Shown in pieces: positions 1 to 6,070 of a DNA stretch of 6,119 bases. Location: contig QMLT01000113.1 in assembly GCA_003646875.1 (NCBI GenBank), positions 1 to 6,119 on the forward strand, given 5' to 3'. Each line of letters opens with the position of its first letter. The stretch's first letter is position 1. The notes below the pieces were generated by a model. That model made no database searches. It saw only the letters and a program-made list of their open reading frames with translations, and was not told where the DNA came from. Origin of the DNA: Deltaproteobacteria bacterium. Lineage in GTDB: Bacteria; Desulfobacterota; DSM-4660; Desulfatiglandales; B25-G16. Position numbers and translations under genes: made by a program.

Positions 1-37
1 ATAGTAAAATCCACGTTGCACGTGTGTCCCGATTTAT

Positions 38-65
38 GGGGGCACGCTGATGCCCCCTATTTATT
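38..65 (+). terminator. Probable intrinsic terminator of an upstream gene
   Basis: GGGGGCA (38-44) and TGCCCCC (51-57) form a perfect 7-bp GC-rich stem with a 6-base loop, followed by the T-rich tail TATTTATT. This reads as a rho-independent terminator on the plus strand. It most likely ends a gene lying left of the window and would separate it from dxs. The tail is interrupted by A residues, so efficiency is uncertain. Confidence 0.6.
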
Positions 66-155
66 AAGGGCATGGAGCAAAAAAAGACATACCCATACTC
101 CCTGACTTTATGCAGGACTTGTTGTGCCTTATTGCCCGACAGATACCCCAACTTA

Positions 156-183
156 TTGAGTTACGTTAATTTGATTGTAACGA
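156..183 (+). promoter_or_regulatory. Weak candidate promoter for dxs
   Basis: The 150 bases between the terminator-like hairpin and dxs hold no gene. The best sigma70-like pair I can see is TTGAGT (156-161) and TAACGA (178-183) with a 16-base spacer. The -10 is poor. If it is used, transcription would begin at about 190. That leaves almost no leader before the TTG at 193 and favours the ATG at 217 as the dxs start. This is only a suggestion. Confidence 0.2.
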
Positions 184-216
184 TTTAGGTTTTTGAAAGA
201 CGGTACTGGATACAAA

Positions 217-2127
217 ATGAACCAAGAAAATAAAAACACTGAATCGACAGCGTCTTTACTTGATCATATCAATAGTCCGGTCGATTTGAAGAAATTAAAA
301 TTATCCGATTTAGAGACACTGGCCAGTGAGATAAGGAAACTTATTATAGAAACAGTTTCACGAAATGGGGGACACCTCGCGCCAAGCCTGGGTGTGGTGG
401 AATTGACCATTGCGCTCCATTACGTATTCAATGCCCCACACGATAAAATCATCTGGGATGTAGGTCATCAGGCATATGCCCATAAGATTATCACTGGCCG
501 AAGGGAAAGATTCCATACCTTAAGGAAACACAAAGGGATAAGTGGATTTCCCAAAAGAGAGGAAAGCCCTTACGATCCATTTAACACCGGTCATTCCGGA
601 ACCTCTATCTCCGCTGGGCTGGGAATCACGACAGCAAAATATATCAAGGGTGAAAAAAATAAGGTCATCGCAGTTATTGGTGATGGCTCTATGACTGCTG
701 GCATGGCCTTTGAGGCCCTCAATCAAACAGGTCATACCGAGAGAGATTTGATTGTTGTCTTGAATGATAATGAGATGTCAATAGCCAAGAATGTTGGAGC
801 ATTGTCCTCTTATGTCAGCCGAAAAATATCAGAACCCAGGTTCGTTAGCCTGAAAAGAAATCTGGAAAATTTTTTCCGCTCCATACCGGGTGTTGGTAAA
901 AATGTATTTGCCCTATTAAAAAAGAGTGAGGATTCCCTGATTGGCCTCATTACCCCAGGCATGCTTTTTGAGGCCCTGAAATTTAGATATATAGGTCCAA
1001 TAAAGGGTCATGATCTTAATCTTCTTGTTAAAACCTTTGCAGATGTTGCCCAGTTAAACGGACCGGTTCTTGTGCATGTTTTAACTACCAAGGGAAAGGG
1101 TTACGCCCCAGCCGAGAAAAACCCCACTCTTTTTCATGGCATTGGATCATTTGACATAGCTACCGGTCTTACCAAAAAAAAATCGAATCAAGAGCCACCA
1201 TCTTATACAGAGGTGTTTGGCAAGACTATGATTGAACTTGCCGACAAAGAAGAAAAACTATTTGCTATTACTGCGGCTATGCCCGAAGGCACAGGGCTTA
1301 CCGAGTTTGCCAGTATATATCCAGAGCGATTTATAGATGTGGGTATTGCCGAGCAACATGCTGTGACATTTGCCGCTGGCCTGGCTACAGAGGGATTTAA
1401 ACCTGTAGTGGCTATCTACTCTACCTTTCTACAGCGCTCCCTTGACCAGATAATCCATGATGTGTGTCTTCCTGATCTGCCTGTCATTTTTGCCCTCGAC
1501 AGGGGTGGCATAGTAGGTGAGGATGGGCCTACACACCATGGTGCATTTGATCTCTCTTACCTCAGAATCATCCCGAATATGGTTATCATGGCCCCAAAGG
1601 ATGAAAATGAATTAAGGCATATGCTATACACCGCACTTAATGCCCATAGCCCGATTGCGATTCGTTATCCGAGAGGGAAAGGTGTTGGTGTTCCAATGGA
1701 CAAGGAGTATACAAAAATCCCCATAGGCGAGTCAGAGATTTTAACTGATGGAAAAGATTGTTTAATCTTTGCCCTTGGAAACAGAGTGCGCCCCTCCCTT
1801 GATGCCGCTATGGATCTAAAAAAGGAGGGGTACTCAGTGAGTGTTGTTAACTGTCGATTTGTAAAGCCACTGGATCAGCGGCTATCTGACATGGCTGCAA
1901 GGACTCGACGAGTTCTCATAGTAGAAGAAAATACCCTCCAGGGTGGATTTGGAAGCGCTATACTGGAGTCCTTCGCTGATCATGGATTGTCAAATATAAT
2001 AATAAGACGGCTTGGAATTCCGGATACGTTTGCTGAGCATGGTCCCCAGGACCTTTTACGGAAACAATACGGGATCGACAGAAAAAAGATCGCGGAAGAG
2101 GTTAAAAAATTGTGCTTTGGCATTTGA
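217..2127 (+). CDS. dxs: 1-deoxy-D-xylulose-5-phosphate synthase
   Basis: DXS condenses pyruvate with glyceraldehyde 3-phosphate, using thiamine diphosphate (ThDP), to form 1-deoxy-D-xylulose 5-phosphate. This is the first step of the cytoplasmic MEP route to isoprenoids and also feeds thiamine and pyridoxal synthesis. Numbered from the ATG at 217 (636 residues; the family is about 620-640), the three transketolase-type domains are intact. They show the substrate-site histidine in GGHLAPSLG (H53), GHSGTS (125-130), the ThDP/Mg motif from GDGS (155) to NDN (183-185), the catalytic glutamate in GIAEQHAVT (E379), DRGGIVGEDGPTHHG (from D428) and RYPRG (483-487). A TTG at 193 would add eight residues. 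I prefer ATG 217 because GGA lies six bases upstream of it, while the TTG has only AGG three bases away. Neither ribosome site is strong. tlyA follows after 19 bases, so the two are probably co-transcribed. Confidence 0.97.
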   Translation: MNQENKNTESTASLLDHINSPVDLKKLKLSDLETLASEIRKLIIETVSRNGGHLAPSLGVVELTIALHYVFNAPHDKIIWDVGHQAYAHKIITGRRERFHTLRKHKGISGFPKREESPYDPFNTGHSGTSISAGLGITTAKYIKGEKNKVIAVIGDGSMTAGMAFEALNQTGHTERDLIVVLNDNEMSIAKNVGALSSYVSRKISEPRFVSLKRNLENFFRSIPGVGKNVFALLKKSEDSLIGLITPGMLFEALKFRYIGPIKGHDLNLLVKTFADVAQLNGPVLVHVLTTKGKGYAPAEKNPTLFHGIGSFDIATGLTKKKSNQEPPSYTEVFGKTMIELADKEEKLFAITAAMPEGTGLTEFASIYPERFIDVGIAEQHAVTFAAGLATEGFKPVVAIYSTFLQRSLDQIIHDVCLPDLPVIFALDRGGIVGEDGPTHHGAFDLSYLRIIPNMVIMAPKDENELRHMLYTALNAHSPIAIRYPRGKGVGVPMDKEYTKIPIGESEILTDGKDCLIFALGNRVRPSLDAAMDLKKEGYSVSVVNCRFVKPLDQRLSDMAARTRRVLIVEENTLQGGFGSAILESFADHGLSNIIIRRLGIPDTFAEHGPQDLLRKQYGIDRKKIAEEVKKLCFGI

Positions 2128-2146
2128 AATTTAATTTCCGTCTACC

Positions 2147-2920
2147 ATGATTCAGTCAAAGAAAAGACTTGATCAGCTCTTGGTTGAAAAAGCATTAATT
2201 TCGAACATACAAAAGGCAAGAGGCATAATAATGGCCGGCATGGTAAAGGTTGATGGAAAAATGGTAGATAAGCCGGGCTATCTTATAAATCCCTCGTCTT
2301 CCATTAACCTCATTGGCCCTGATCATCCCTATGTGAGCCGGGGCGGAATTAAACTCGAGGCAGCCTTAAAAGAATTCTCAATAGATGTAAAGGGACTTAC
2401 AATCATGGATGTGGGGGCATCCACCGGGGGATTTACCGATTGCCTCCTTCAATATGGCGCAAAAAAGGTCGTTGCTGTTGATGTAGGATATGGACAACTG
2501 GCATGGGCGCTAAGAAACGATCCGCGGGTTGTGGTGTTAGAAAGGACCAATATCAGGCAGCTTGCACAATCGGAAATAGAAGAACATATTTATGGCGCAG
2601 TGATTGATACATCATTTATCTCATTGAGAACAGTTGTGCCCGCCACACTGAAACACTTAGAACAAGATAGCTTCATCCTTGCCCTTATTAAGCCACAATT
2701 TGAGGCTGCAAAAGGTATGGTGGAAAAGGGTGGCGTAATTCGAGATAAGGATTTGCAAAAAGGTATTGTGAATGATCTTATCGCCTTTTTTAAGGAATCA
2801 GGTCTAACTGTTCACGGAACATTTGAATCACCCATCAGAGGGGTCAAGGGAAACAGGGAATTTTTTATATATCTTAAATATCCGGATGAGAAACAAGGTG
2901 ATAATCAACAAGGTAAGTAA
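2147..2920 (+). CDS. tlyA: TlyA-family rRNA (cytidine-2'-O)-methyltransferase
   Basis: This is a SAM-dependent methyltransferase of the TlyA family, often mislabelled hemolysin A. Characterised members 2'-O-methylate cytidines of 23S rRNA (C1920), and some also 16S rRNA (C1409), affecting subunit joining and capreomycin sensitivity. The 257-residue protein has an N-terminal S4 RNA-binding domain (about 5-65, beginning KKRLDQLLVEK) and then an FtsJ/RrmJ-like Rossmann domain. The SAM loop is DVGASTGGFTDCLL (88-101). The catalytic tetrad is complete: K69 in SRGGIKLEAA, D154 in VIDTSFISLR, K182 in LIKPQFEA and E238 in KGNREFF. As I recall, these are the same positions as in the Mycobacterium tuberculosis enzyme. 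The start has no clear Shine-Dalgarno sequence, so it may depend on coupling to dxs, which ends 19 bases upstream. The C-terminal tail after about 245 is polar and probably disordered. Whether it modifies one or both rRNAs cannot be told here. Confidence 0.95.
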   Translation: MIQSKKRLDQLLVEKALISNIQKARGIIMAGMVKVDGKMVDKPGYLINPSSSINLIGPDHPYVSRGGIKLEAALKEFSIDVKGLTIMDVGASTGGFTDCLLQYGAKKVVAVDVGYGQLAWALRNDPRVVVLERTNIRQLAQSEIEEHIYGAVIDTSFISLRTVVPATLKHLEQDSFILALIKPQFEAAKGMVEKGGVIRDKDLQKGIVNDLIAFFKESGLTVHGTFESPIRGVKGNREFFIYLKYPDEKQGDNQQGK

Positions 2921-3017
2921 AAGAATTAACTCTGCCTATTTGTCTAATGATAACGTACTTATTTAGTAATTTCTCAATAAGTTGGGGATGAGGGAAGAAG
3001 ATTTTTGGTAATGTAGA

Positions 3018-3053
3018 CTGAAAGAGAATCAGCCCCGACAAGGCGGGGCTGAT
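3018..3053 (-). terminator. Intrinsic terminator downstream of etfA
   Basis: ATCAGCCCCG (3028-3037) and CGGGGCTGAT (3044-3053) form a perfect 10-bp stem around a 6-base loop. Read on the minus strand, the hairpin begins 14 bases after the etfA stop and is followed by the pyrimidine-rich TCTCTTTC. On the plus strand the following bases are AGAAACG, so it suits etfA better than tlyA, although the stem may also hinder plus-strand transcription arriving from dxs-tlyA. Confidence 0.75.
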
Positions 3054-3066
3054 AGAAACGTAAAAG

Positions 3067-4050
3067 CTAAAGGATCTTTTTTATTTCCTCTGTTAATGCT
3101 GGTACTACATCAAAGAGATCGGCGACTACACCATAGTCGGCCTTCTGAAAAATAGGGGCCTCAGGATCCTTATTTATCGCGACAATATATTTAGAGGTAC
3201 TCATTCCGGCTAAGTGCTGAATTGCGCCAGAGATACCGCAGGCAATATAGAGATTTGGAGACACAACCTTGCCTGTTTGGCCTACCTGGTCGGAGTGAGG
3301 CCGCCAGCCAGAATCCACTGCTGAACGTGAGGCGCCTACAGTTGCATCAATTAGATCTGCTAATTCCTCTAAAATTTTATAATTTTCTGGCCCCTTCATT
3401 CCTCTTCCCCCAGAAACAATTCTTTCTGCTTCAGTAAGATCGACTTTGGCTCCCTCCGCCTGGATAATTTCAGCAACCTTTGTTTTTAACTGTGAATCAT
3501 CAAGGCTAAATTCTGCATCAACAACCTCAGCTGATTTTGACTCATCAGGCTCATTCAATTCAAGAACATTCGGTCTTGCTGTTGCTATCTGTGGTATGCT
3601 ATCTTTAAAGGTAACTGTAGCGTAAGCCTTGCCCGCATAGATAGGTCTTTTTGCAACAAGGTTACTATTCTCAAGGGAAAAGTCTACACAATCTTGAGCC
3701 ATGCCTACCCCAAGCCGGGCAGCGAGCCTGCCTGAGAGATCCTTTCCCTGGACTGAAGCCCCTAACAGGAGGATAGCAGGTTCTCCTGATTGGGCTAATT
3801 GTGCGATAACTGATACATAAGCATCTGTGGTATAGGTCGCCAGTCGGTTATCATCAGCGACAATGACCTTATCTGCACCATATTTCCCAAGCTCGGGCGC
3901 CTTTTCCCTAATATTAGAGCCTAAAAGTATGGCTGTTACTGACTGTCCCATTTGATCAGCCAGCCTCTTAGCCTCACTTGTTAATTCAAAGGATATTTTT
4001 TTTAATTCACCTTCTCTCTGTTCAGCAACTATCCAAATTCCCTGTGCCAT
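3067..4050 (-). CDS. etfA: Electron transfer flavoprotein, alpha subunit
   Basis: EtfA is the FAD-carrying subunit of the soluble EtfAB heterodimer. It accepts electrons from acyl-CoA dehydrogenases and related flavoenzymes and passes them to a membrane or other acceptor. The 327-residue protein matches the family length of about 310-340. The N-terminal ETF domain spans about 1-190. The C-terminal FAD-binding domain is intact: SGGRG (213-217), GASRSAVDSGW (239-249), QVGQTGK (255-261), GISGAIQH (272-279) and NKDPEAPIF (293-301), then the family ending ADYGVVADLFDVVPALTEEI. No extra ferredoxin-type FeS domain is present at the N-terminus, unlike some anaerobe EtfA proteins. The ATG has a strong ribosome site, AAAGGAG, six bases upstream. 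It lies downstream of etfB in the same direction, but across an unusually long 239-base gap containing palindromes. Confidence 0.97.
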   Translation of the reverse strand: MAQGIWIVAEQREGELKKISFELTSEAKRLADQMGQSVTAILLGSNIREKAPELGKYGADKVIVADDNRLATYTTDAYVSVIAQLAQSGEPAILLLGASVQGKDLSGRLAARLGVGMAQDCVDFSLENSNLVAKRPIYAGKAYATVTFKDSIPQIATARPNVLELNEPDESKSAEVVDAEFSLDDSQLKTKVAEIIQAEGAKVDLTEAERIVSGGRGMKGPENYKILEELADLIDATVGASRSAVDSGWRPHSDQVGQTGKVVSPNLYIACGISGAIQHLAGMSTSKYIVAINKDPEAPIFQKADYGVVADLFDVVPALTEEIKKIL

Positions 4051-4056
4051 TTTTAT

Positions 4057-4063
4057 CTCCTTT
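4057..4063 (-). promoter_or_regulatory. Ribosome binding site of etfA
   Basis: On the minus strand AAAGGAG is followed by six bases (ATAAAA) and the ATG at 4050. This near-consensus Shine-Dalgarno sequence fixes the etfA start and lets the gene be translated independently of etfB, which ends 239 bases upstream. Confidence 0.85.
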
Positions 4064-4107
4064 ATTTTCTGTTAAAAAATTAAACTTTTTGGCATGTATA
4101 AGATTGG

Positions 4108-4161
4108 CCACTAAGTCCCACCTGCCTACCGCCCCAGCGGGGCAGGCAGGAAGACACGAAG
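4108..4161. repeat. Dispersed-repeat-like sequence with a nested GC-rich palindrome
   Basis: A complex hairpin occupies 4121-4150: outer stem CCTGCCT (4121-4127) with AGGCAGG (4144-4150), a one-sided ACC bulge, inner stem GCCCC (4131-4135) with GGGGC (4139-4143), and loop AGC. All 12 pairs are perfect. It is flanked by CCACTAAGTC (4108-4117) and AAGACACGAAG (4151-4161). From memory, these are the two halves of a sequence widely scattered between genes in environmental bacterial genomes, where they normally nearly adjoin. The palindrome therefore looks inserted into, or substituted for, the middle of that repeat. The structure is seen directly; its identity as a mobile REP/MITE-like element is inferred. 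It is much more GC-rich than its surroundings and lies in the etfB-etfA gap. Confidence 0.6.
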
Positions 4162-4194
4162 AAATGATTATGGCTATTATTGAAAATGATATTT

Positions 4195-4234
4195 ATCCTG
4201 TTAAATAGGGTTCCCTATGGGAATTTAACAGGGT
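4195..4234. repeat. Long imperfect palindrome with two alternative folds
   Basis: CCTGTTAAA (4197-4205) pairs with TTTAACAGG (4224-4232), extendable by a T-G wobble and an A-T pair. Inside, TTCCC (4211-4215) pairs with GGGAA (4219-4223) over a TAT loop, leaving TAGGG as a one-sided 5-base bulge. Alternatively ATAGGG TT CCCTAT (4205-4218) is itself a perfect 6-bp inverted repeat, so the central CCC can pair with either side. No T-run follows on the minus strand, so it does not look like an ordinary terminator of etfB. It could be a mobile palindromic repeat, an mRNA stabilising or processing element, or an attenuator between etfB and etfA. Confidence 0.65.
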
Positions 4235-4289
4235 TTAAAGAATTATATAATAATCTTAGTGTCATGGTCTCTGAACTATTGCCTTATAA

Positions 4290-5084
4290 CTAAATCACCT
4301 TTGCCTCTTCGTGAAGCAAGCGTGTTAGATTAGCGGCCATTTCCTGGGGAGTTTCACCTTCTACTATCTTTCCCGCCTTTCTTTCTTCCGGAGGGGTGAT
4401 TTGCTTGATCTTTATCTTTGCCCCATTTTCTCCAACCTGGCTTGCGTCCAGGCCTAAATCAGCAATGGTTTTAGCATCCAAGGGTTTCTTCTTGGCCTTC
4501 ATTATTCCAGGCAATGATGCATATCTTGGTTCGTTTAATCCCTTTTGGGCTGTAATCAAAGCAGGCAGAGCTGATTCGATAACGAGGGTCCCGCCTTCAA
4601 CCTCTCTGTGAGCCTTTACAGTCGAGGCATCTTCACTAACTTCCACTTTAATAACTACTGATATTTGTGGAATGCCCAAGAGTTCTGCTAAAATAGAACC
4701 AACTATTCCGTAATCATCATCGACCCCCTGTTTACCGCAGAGTATGATATCGTAGTCAAGGTCTTTAATTACTGCAGAAAGAATCCTGGCGATGCCAAGA
4801 GAATCGCTACCAGTAATGGCTGGATCATCTACCAATATTCCTTTATCTGCACCCATGGCTAAGGCAGTTCTTATGGATTCGGTTACCCTTTTCGGGCCTA
4901 CCCCTATAATAGTGACCTCACCACCAAATTTTTCTTTAATGCGCAGGGCTTCTTCTACAGCATACTCATCGTATGGATTTATAATCCATTTTATATTTTC
5001 TGTAGCGATTGACATGCCATCTGGGGCGATTTTAATTTGAGTTTCTGTGTCAGGCACCTGCTTTAAACAAACTAATATGTTCAC
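4290..5084 (-). CDS. etfB: Electron transfer flavoprotein, beta subunit
   Basis: EtfB pairs with EtfA. It holds the AMP (or, in bifurcating ETFs, a second FAD) and carries the loop that recognises partner dehydrogenases. The 264-residue protein begins with the typical MNILVCLKQVPDTE. The nucleotide-site motif CGKQGVDDDYGIVG spans 116-129. The family signature region REVEGGTLVIESALPALITA (160-179) is followed by the recognition loop LNEPRYASLPGIMKAKKKP (183-201), whose L191 matches the docking leucine L195 of human ETF-beta by alignment. The DDD in the nucleotide motif, instead of the DGDT I recall from bifurcating EtfB proteins, points to a conventional acyl-CoA dehydrogenase ETF, but this is only motif-level evidence. 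The start is GTG with an excellent ribosome site. It has its own likely promoter and lies 339 bases downstream of a FadR-like regulator in the same direction. Confidence 0.97.
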   Translation of the reverse strand: MNILVCLKQVPDTETQIKIAPDGMSIATENIKWIINPYDEYAVEEALRIKEKFGGEVTIIGVGPKRVTESIRTALAMGADKGILVDDPAITGSDSLGIARILSAVIKDLDYDIILCGKQGVDDDYGIVGSILAELLGIPQISVVIKVEVSEDASTVKAHREVEGGTLVIESALPALITAQKGLNEPRYASLPGIMKAKKKPLDAKTIADLGLDASQVGENGAKIKIKQITPPEERKAGKIVEGETPQEMAANLTRLLHEEAKVI

Positions 5085-5090
5085 GTTAAC

Positions 5091-5098
5091 CCTCCTTT
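5091..5098 (-). promoter_or_regulatory. Ribosome binding site that fixes the GTG start of etfB
   Basis: On the minus strand AAAGGAGG is followed by six bases (GTTAAC) and then GTG at 5084. The near-perfect Shine-Dalgarno sequence justifies taking this non-ATG codon as the start. The product then opens with MNILVCLKQV, as usual for EtfB. Confidence 0.88.
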
Positions 5099-5170
5099 CT
5101 GATATTTCTCATTTTTAAGATTCGCCAATTTTATTGCCGAGAAATAAAGTTTTTGACTTATGGCTTAGAA

Positions 5171-5200
5171 TCCTTAACACTAAAATATTTATTATGTCAA
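5171..5200 (-). promoter_or_regulatory. Probable sigma70-type promoter of etfB(A)
   Basis: On the minus strand there is a perfect -35 hexamer TTGACA (5200-5195). The -10 is weak: TTAAGG after 17 bases, or TAAGGA after 18 bases preceded by TGT, giving an extended -10 arrangement. The spacer is very AT-rich and includes the partial inverted repeat TAAA-ATA-TTTA (plus strand 5181-5191), a possible but unproven operator. The expected leader to the GTG is about 80 bases. A consensus -35 with a weak -10 suggests a regulated promoter. No FadR-type box is visible around it. Confidence 0.5.
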
Positions 5201-5423
5201 CACAGATTAGATAAAAGAAGTAAAAAAAATATTTAATGTCTGTTGATTATTGTCTGTAGTCCGTTACACGGTTATGAAAATATGTCCGAATATATTCCTC
5301 GGTGAATTTGCCTGAATAAGGTCCCTGGGCCTCTCTGGAGGGAGGTTATTGTGGATGCCAGGTTCTGAGAGGGCTGGGTAGTTCCTTTTGCTCCTGACAA
5401 CCTGTAATGGACAGCAAACATGT
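5201..5423. other. Intergenic stretch between regulator and etfB, no supportable gene
   Basis: Together with the etfB promoter and leader this makes a 339-base gap. The part nearest etfB is AT-rich. Roughly 5320-5400 is GC-richer with some pairing potential: CCTCT (5330-5334) with AGAGG (5368-5372), then CTGG (5335-5338) with CCAG (5358-5361). A perfect palindrome GAATATATTC lies at 5288-5297. One minus-strand frame is open for 32 codons (5345 to 5250) and reads like protein (ending RTYFHNRVTDYRQ), but it lacks a start codon and a ribosome site. I see no clear terminator for the regulator gene here, so read-through into etfBA is possible. Confidence 0.5.
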
Positions 5424-6011
5424 CTAACTTTTTATGCCATTTATAAAATAATTACTGATATGTTTTGCAACGGTTTCTATGTCATATTTATGTCTTTTTG
5501 ATAAAACCCAGAATCTCGACATTTCATCTAAGGCGCCAAAGAATGCCCTCTTACCGATTCCAGGGATTATATCACTTCTAATTAAACCCTTTTCTTTTCC
5601 TTCTTGAATGATATCCCCGATTAAGTCAAGATATTGGACAAATTTTTCATTATGATAGTTTTTCATAAACTTGCTACTCTGCCTAAGTTCTATCTGAATA
5701 ATCTCTGCCATATCCTTGTTATCTTCAATTAGTTTAAGGTGAAGTAAAGCAAATCTCTGAATCTTTTTCAATGGGTCGCTTTCTAAGCGGATTTGCTTTT
5801 TCATGTTATCTAATACTTCCTTCATTTTTTCTTCAAAGAGGGCAATAAGAATGTCGTCTTTATGCTTGAAATAGATATATATGGTTCCATCTGCTATTCC
5901 TGCTTCTTTTGCAATTTCAGACACCTTGGCCTTATAAAAACCATTTTTAGCGAAAACCCTAGTTGCAGCGGATATTATCTTTCTATATTTATTGTTATTT
6001 TTTTGTCCCAT
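5424..6011 (-). CDS. TetR-family regulator, FadR/YsiA-like (fatty-acid type)
   Basis: This 195-residue repressor has an N-terminal TetR DNA-binding domain (about 7-59), with the helix-turn-helix VSEIAKEAGIADGTIYIYFKHKDD at 30-53. Its C-terminal ligand domain contains IIQIELRQSS and closes with a GALDEMSRFWVLSKRHKYD-like stretch. Length and these segments strongly recall Bacillus subtilis FadR (YsiA), which represses beta-oxidation genes including etfBA and releases DNA on binding long-chain acyl-CoA. That ligand and regulon are inferred here. I start at the ATG at 6011 (MGQKNNNKYRK). The upstream ATG at 6065 would add 18 hydrophobic residues foreign to the family and lies inside the predicted operator and transcription start. 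The 6011 start has only a weak AGG ten bases upstream. etfB and etfA follow on the same strand, supporting a role in acyl-CoA oxidation. Confidence 0.93.
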   Translation of the reverse strand: MGQKNNNKYRKIISAATRVFAKNGFYKAKVSEIAKEAGIADGTIYIYFKHKDDILIALFEEKMKEVLDNMKKQIRLESDPLKKIQRFALLHLKLIEDNKDMAEIIQIELRQSSKFMKNYHNEKFVQYLDLIGDIIQEGKEKGLIRSDIIPGIGKRAFFGALDEMSRFWVLSKRHKYDIETVAKHISNYFINGIKS

Positions 6012-6043
6012 TTTTTTAAGGCCTGTGAAAAGAAATATTTTTA

Positions 6044-6055
6044 ATATGATCATAT
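6044..6055. repeat. Perfect 12-base palindrome next to the operator
   Basis: ATATGATCATAT is perfectly self-complementary and lies in the predicted 5' leader of the TetR gene, overlapping the FadR-like operator by two bases. It could be a second half-overlapping binding site or chance in an AT-rich stretch. Confidence 0.35.
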
Positions 6056-6069
6056 GAATAATCATTCAT
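6054..6069. promoter_or_regulatory. FadR-box-like operator of the TetR gene
   Basis: ATGAAT-AATC-ATTCAT is a perfect 6-bp inverted repeat with a 4-base centre. Read on the minus strand it gives TGAATGATTATTCAT, very close to the Bacillus FadR box as I recall it (TGAATGAMTANTCATTCA). It starts two bases downstream of the predicted -10 and covers the expected transcription start. Bound repressor would therefore block initiation, the expected layout for autorepression by the adjacent FadR-like protein. Confidence 0.7.
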
Positions 6070-6070
6070 T

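Noticed and set aside
520..735. Minus-strand frame inside dxs
   Set aside because: It lies wholly antisense to the conserved thiamine-diphosphate domain of dxs and shows no recognisable protein features.
3978..4208. Open plus-strand frame of 76 codons opposite the etfA start and the palindromes
   Set aside because: Half of it is antisense to etfA and the rest is repeat-derived sequence (LPTAPAGQAG is the translated palindrome). It has no ribosome site.
4195..4234. Palindrome as intrinsic terminator of etfB
   Set aside because: The base sequence following it on the minus strand (ATAAATATC) lacks a U-run, and etfA downstream on the same strand would need read-through.
4792..5040. Plus-strand frame opposite etfB
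   Set aside because: It is an antisense shadow of a well-conserved gene, and its residues show no domain.
5288..5297. GAATATATTC as a second FadR-type operator
   Set aside because: The GAAT/ATTC half-sites are two bases apart rather than four, and it lies about 90 bases upstream of the etfB -35, so the match is not convincing.
5250..5345. 32-codon minus-strand frame as a small gene
   Set aside because: There is no start codon or ribosome site, and the frame is bounded by stops on both sides. It is reported only as an unexplained stretch.
5862..6044. Plus-strand frame opposite the TetR helix-turn-helix region
   Set aside because: It is an antisense shadow; the hydrophobic residues arise from AT-rich reverse complement.
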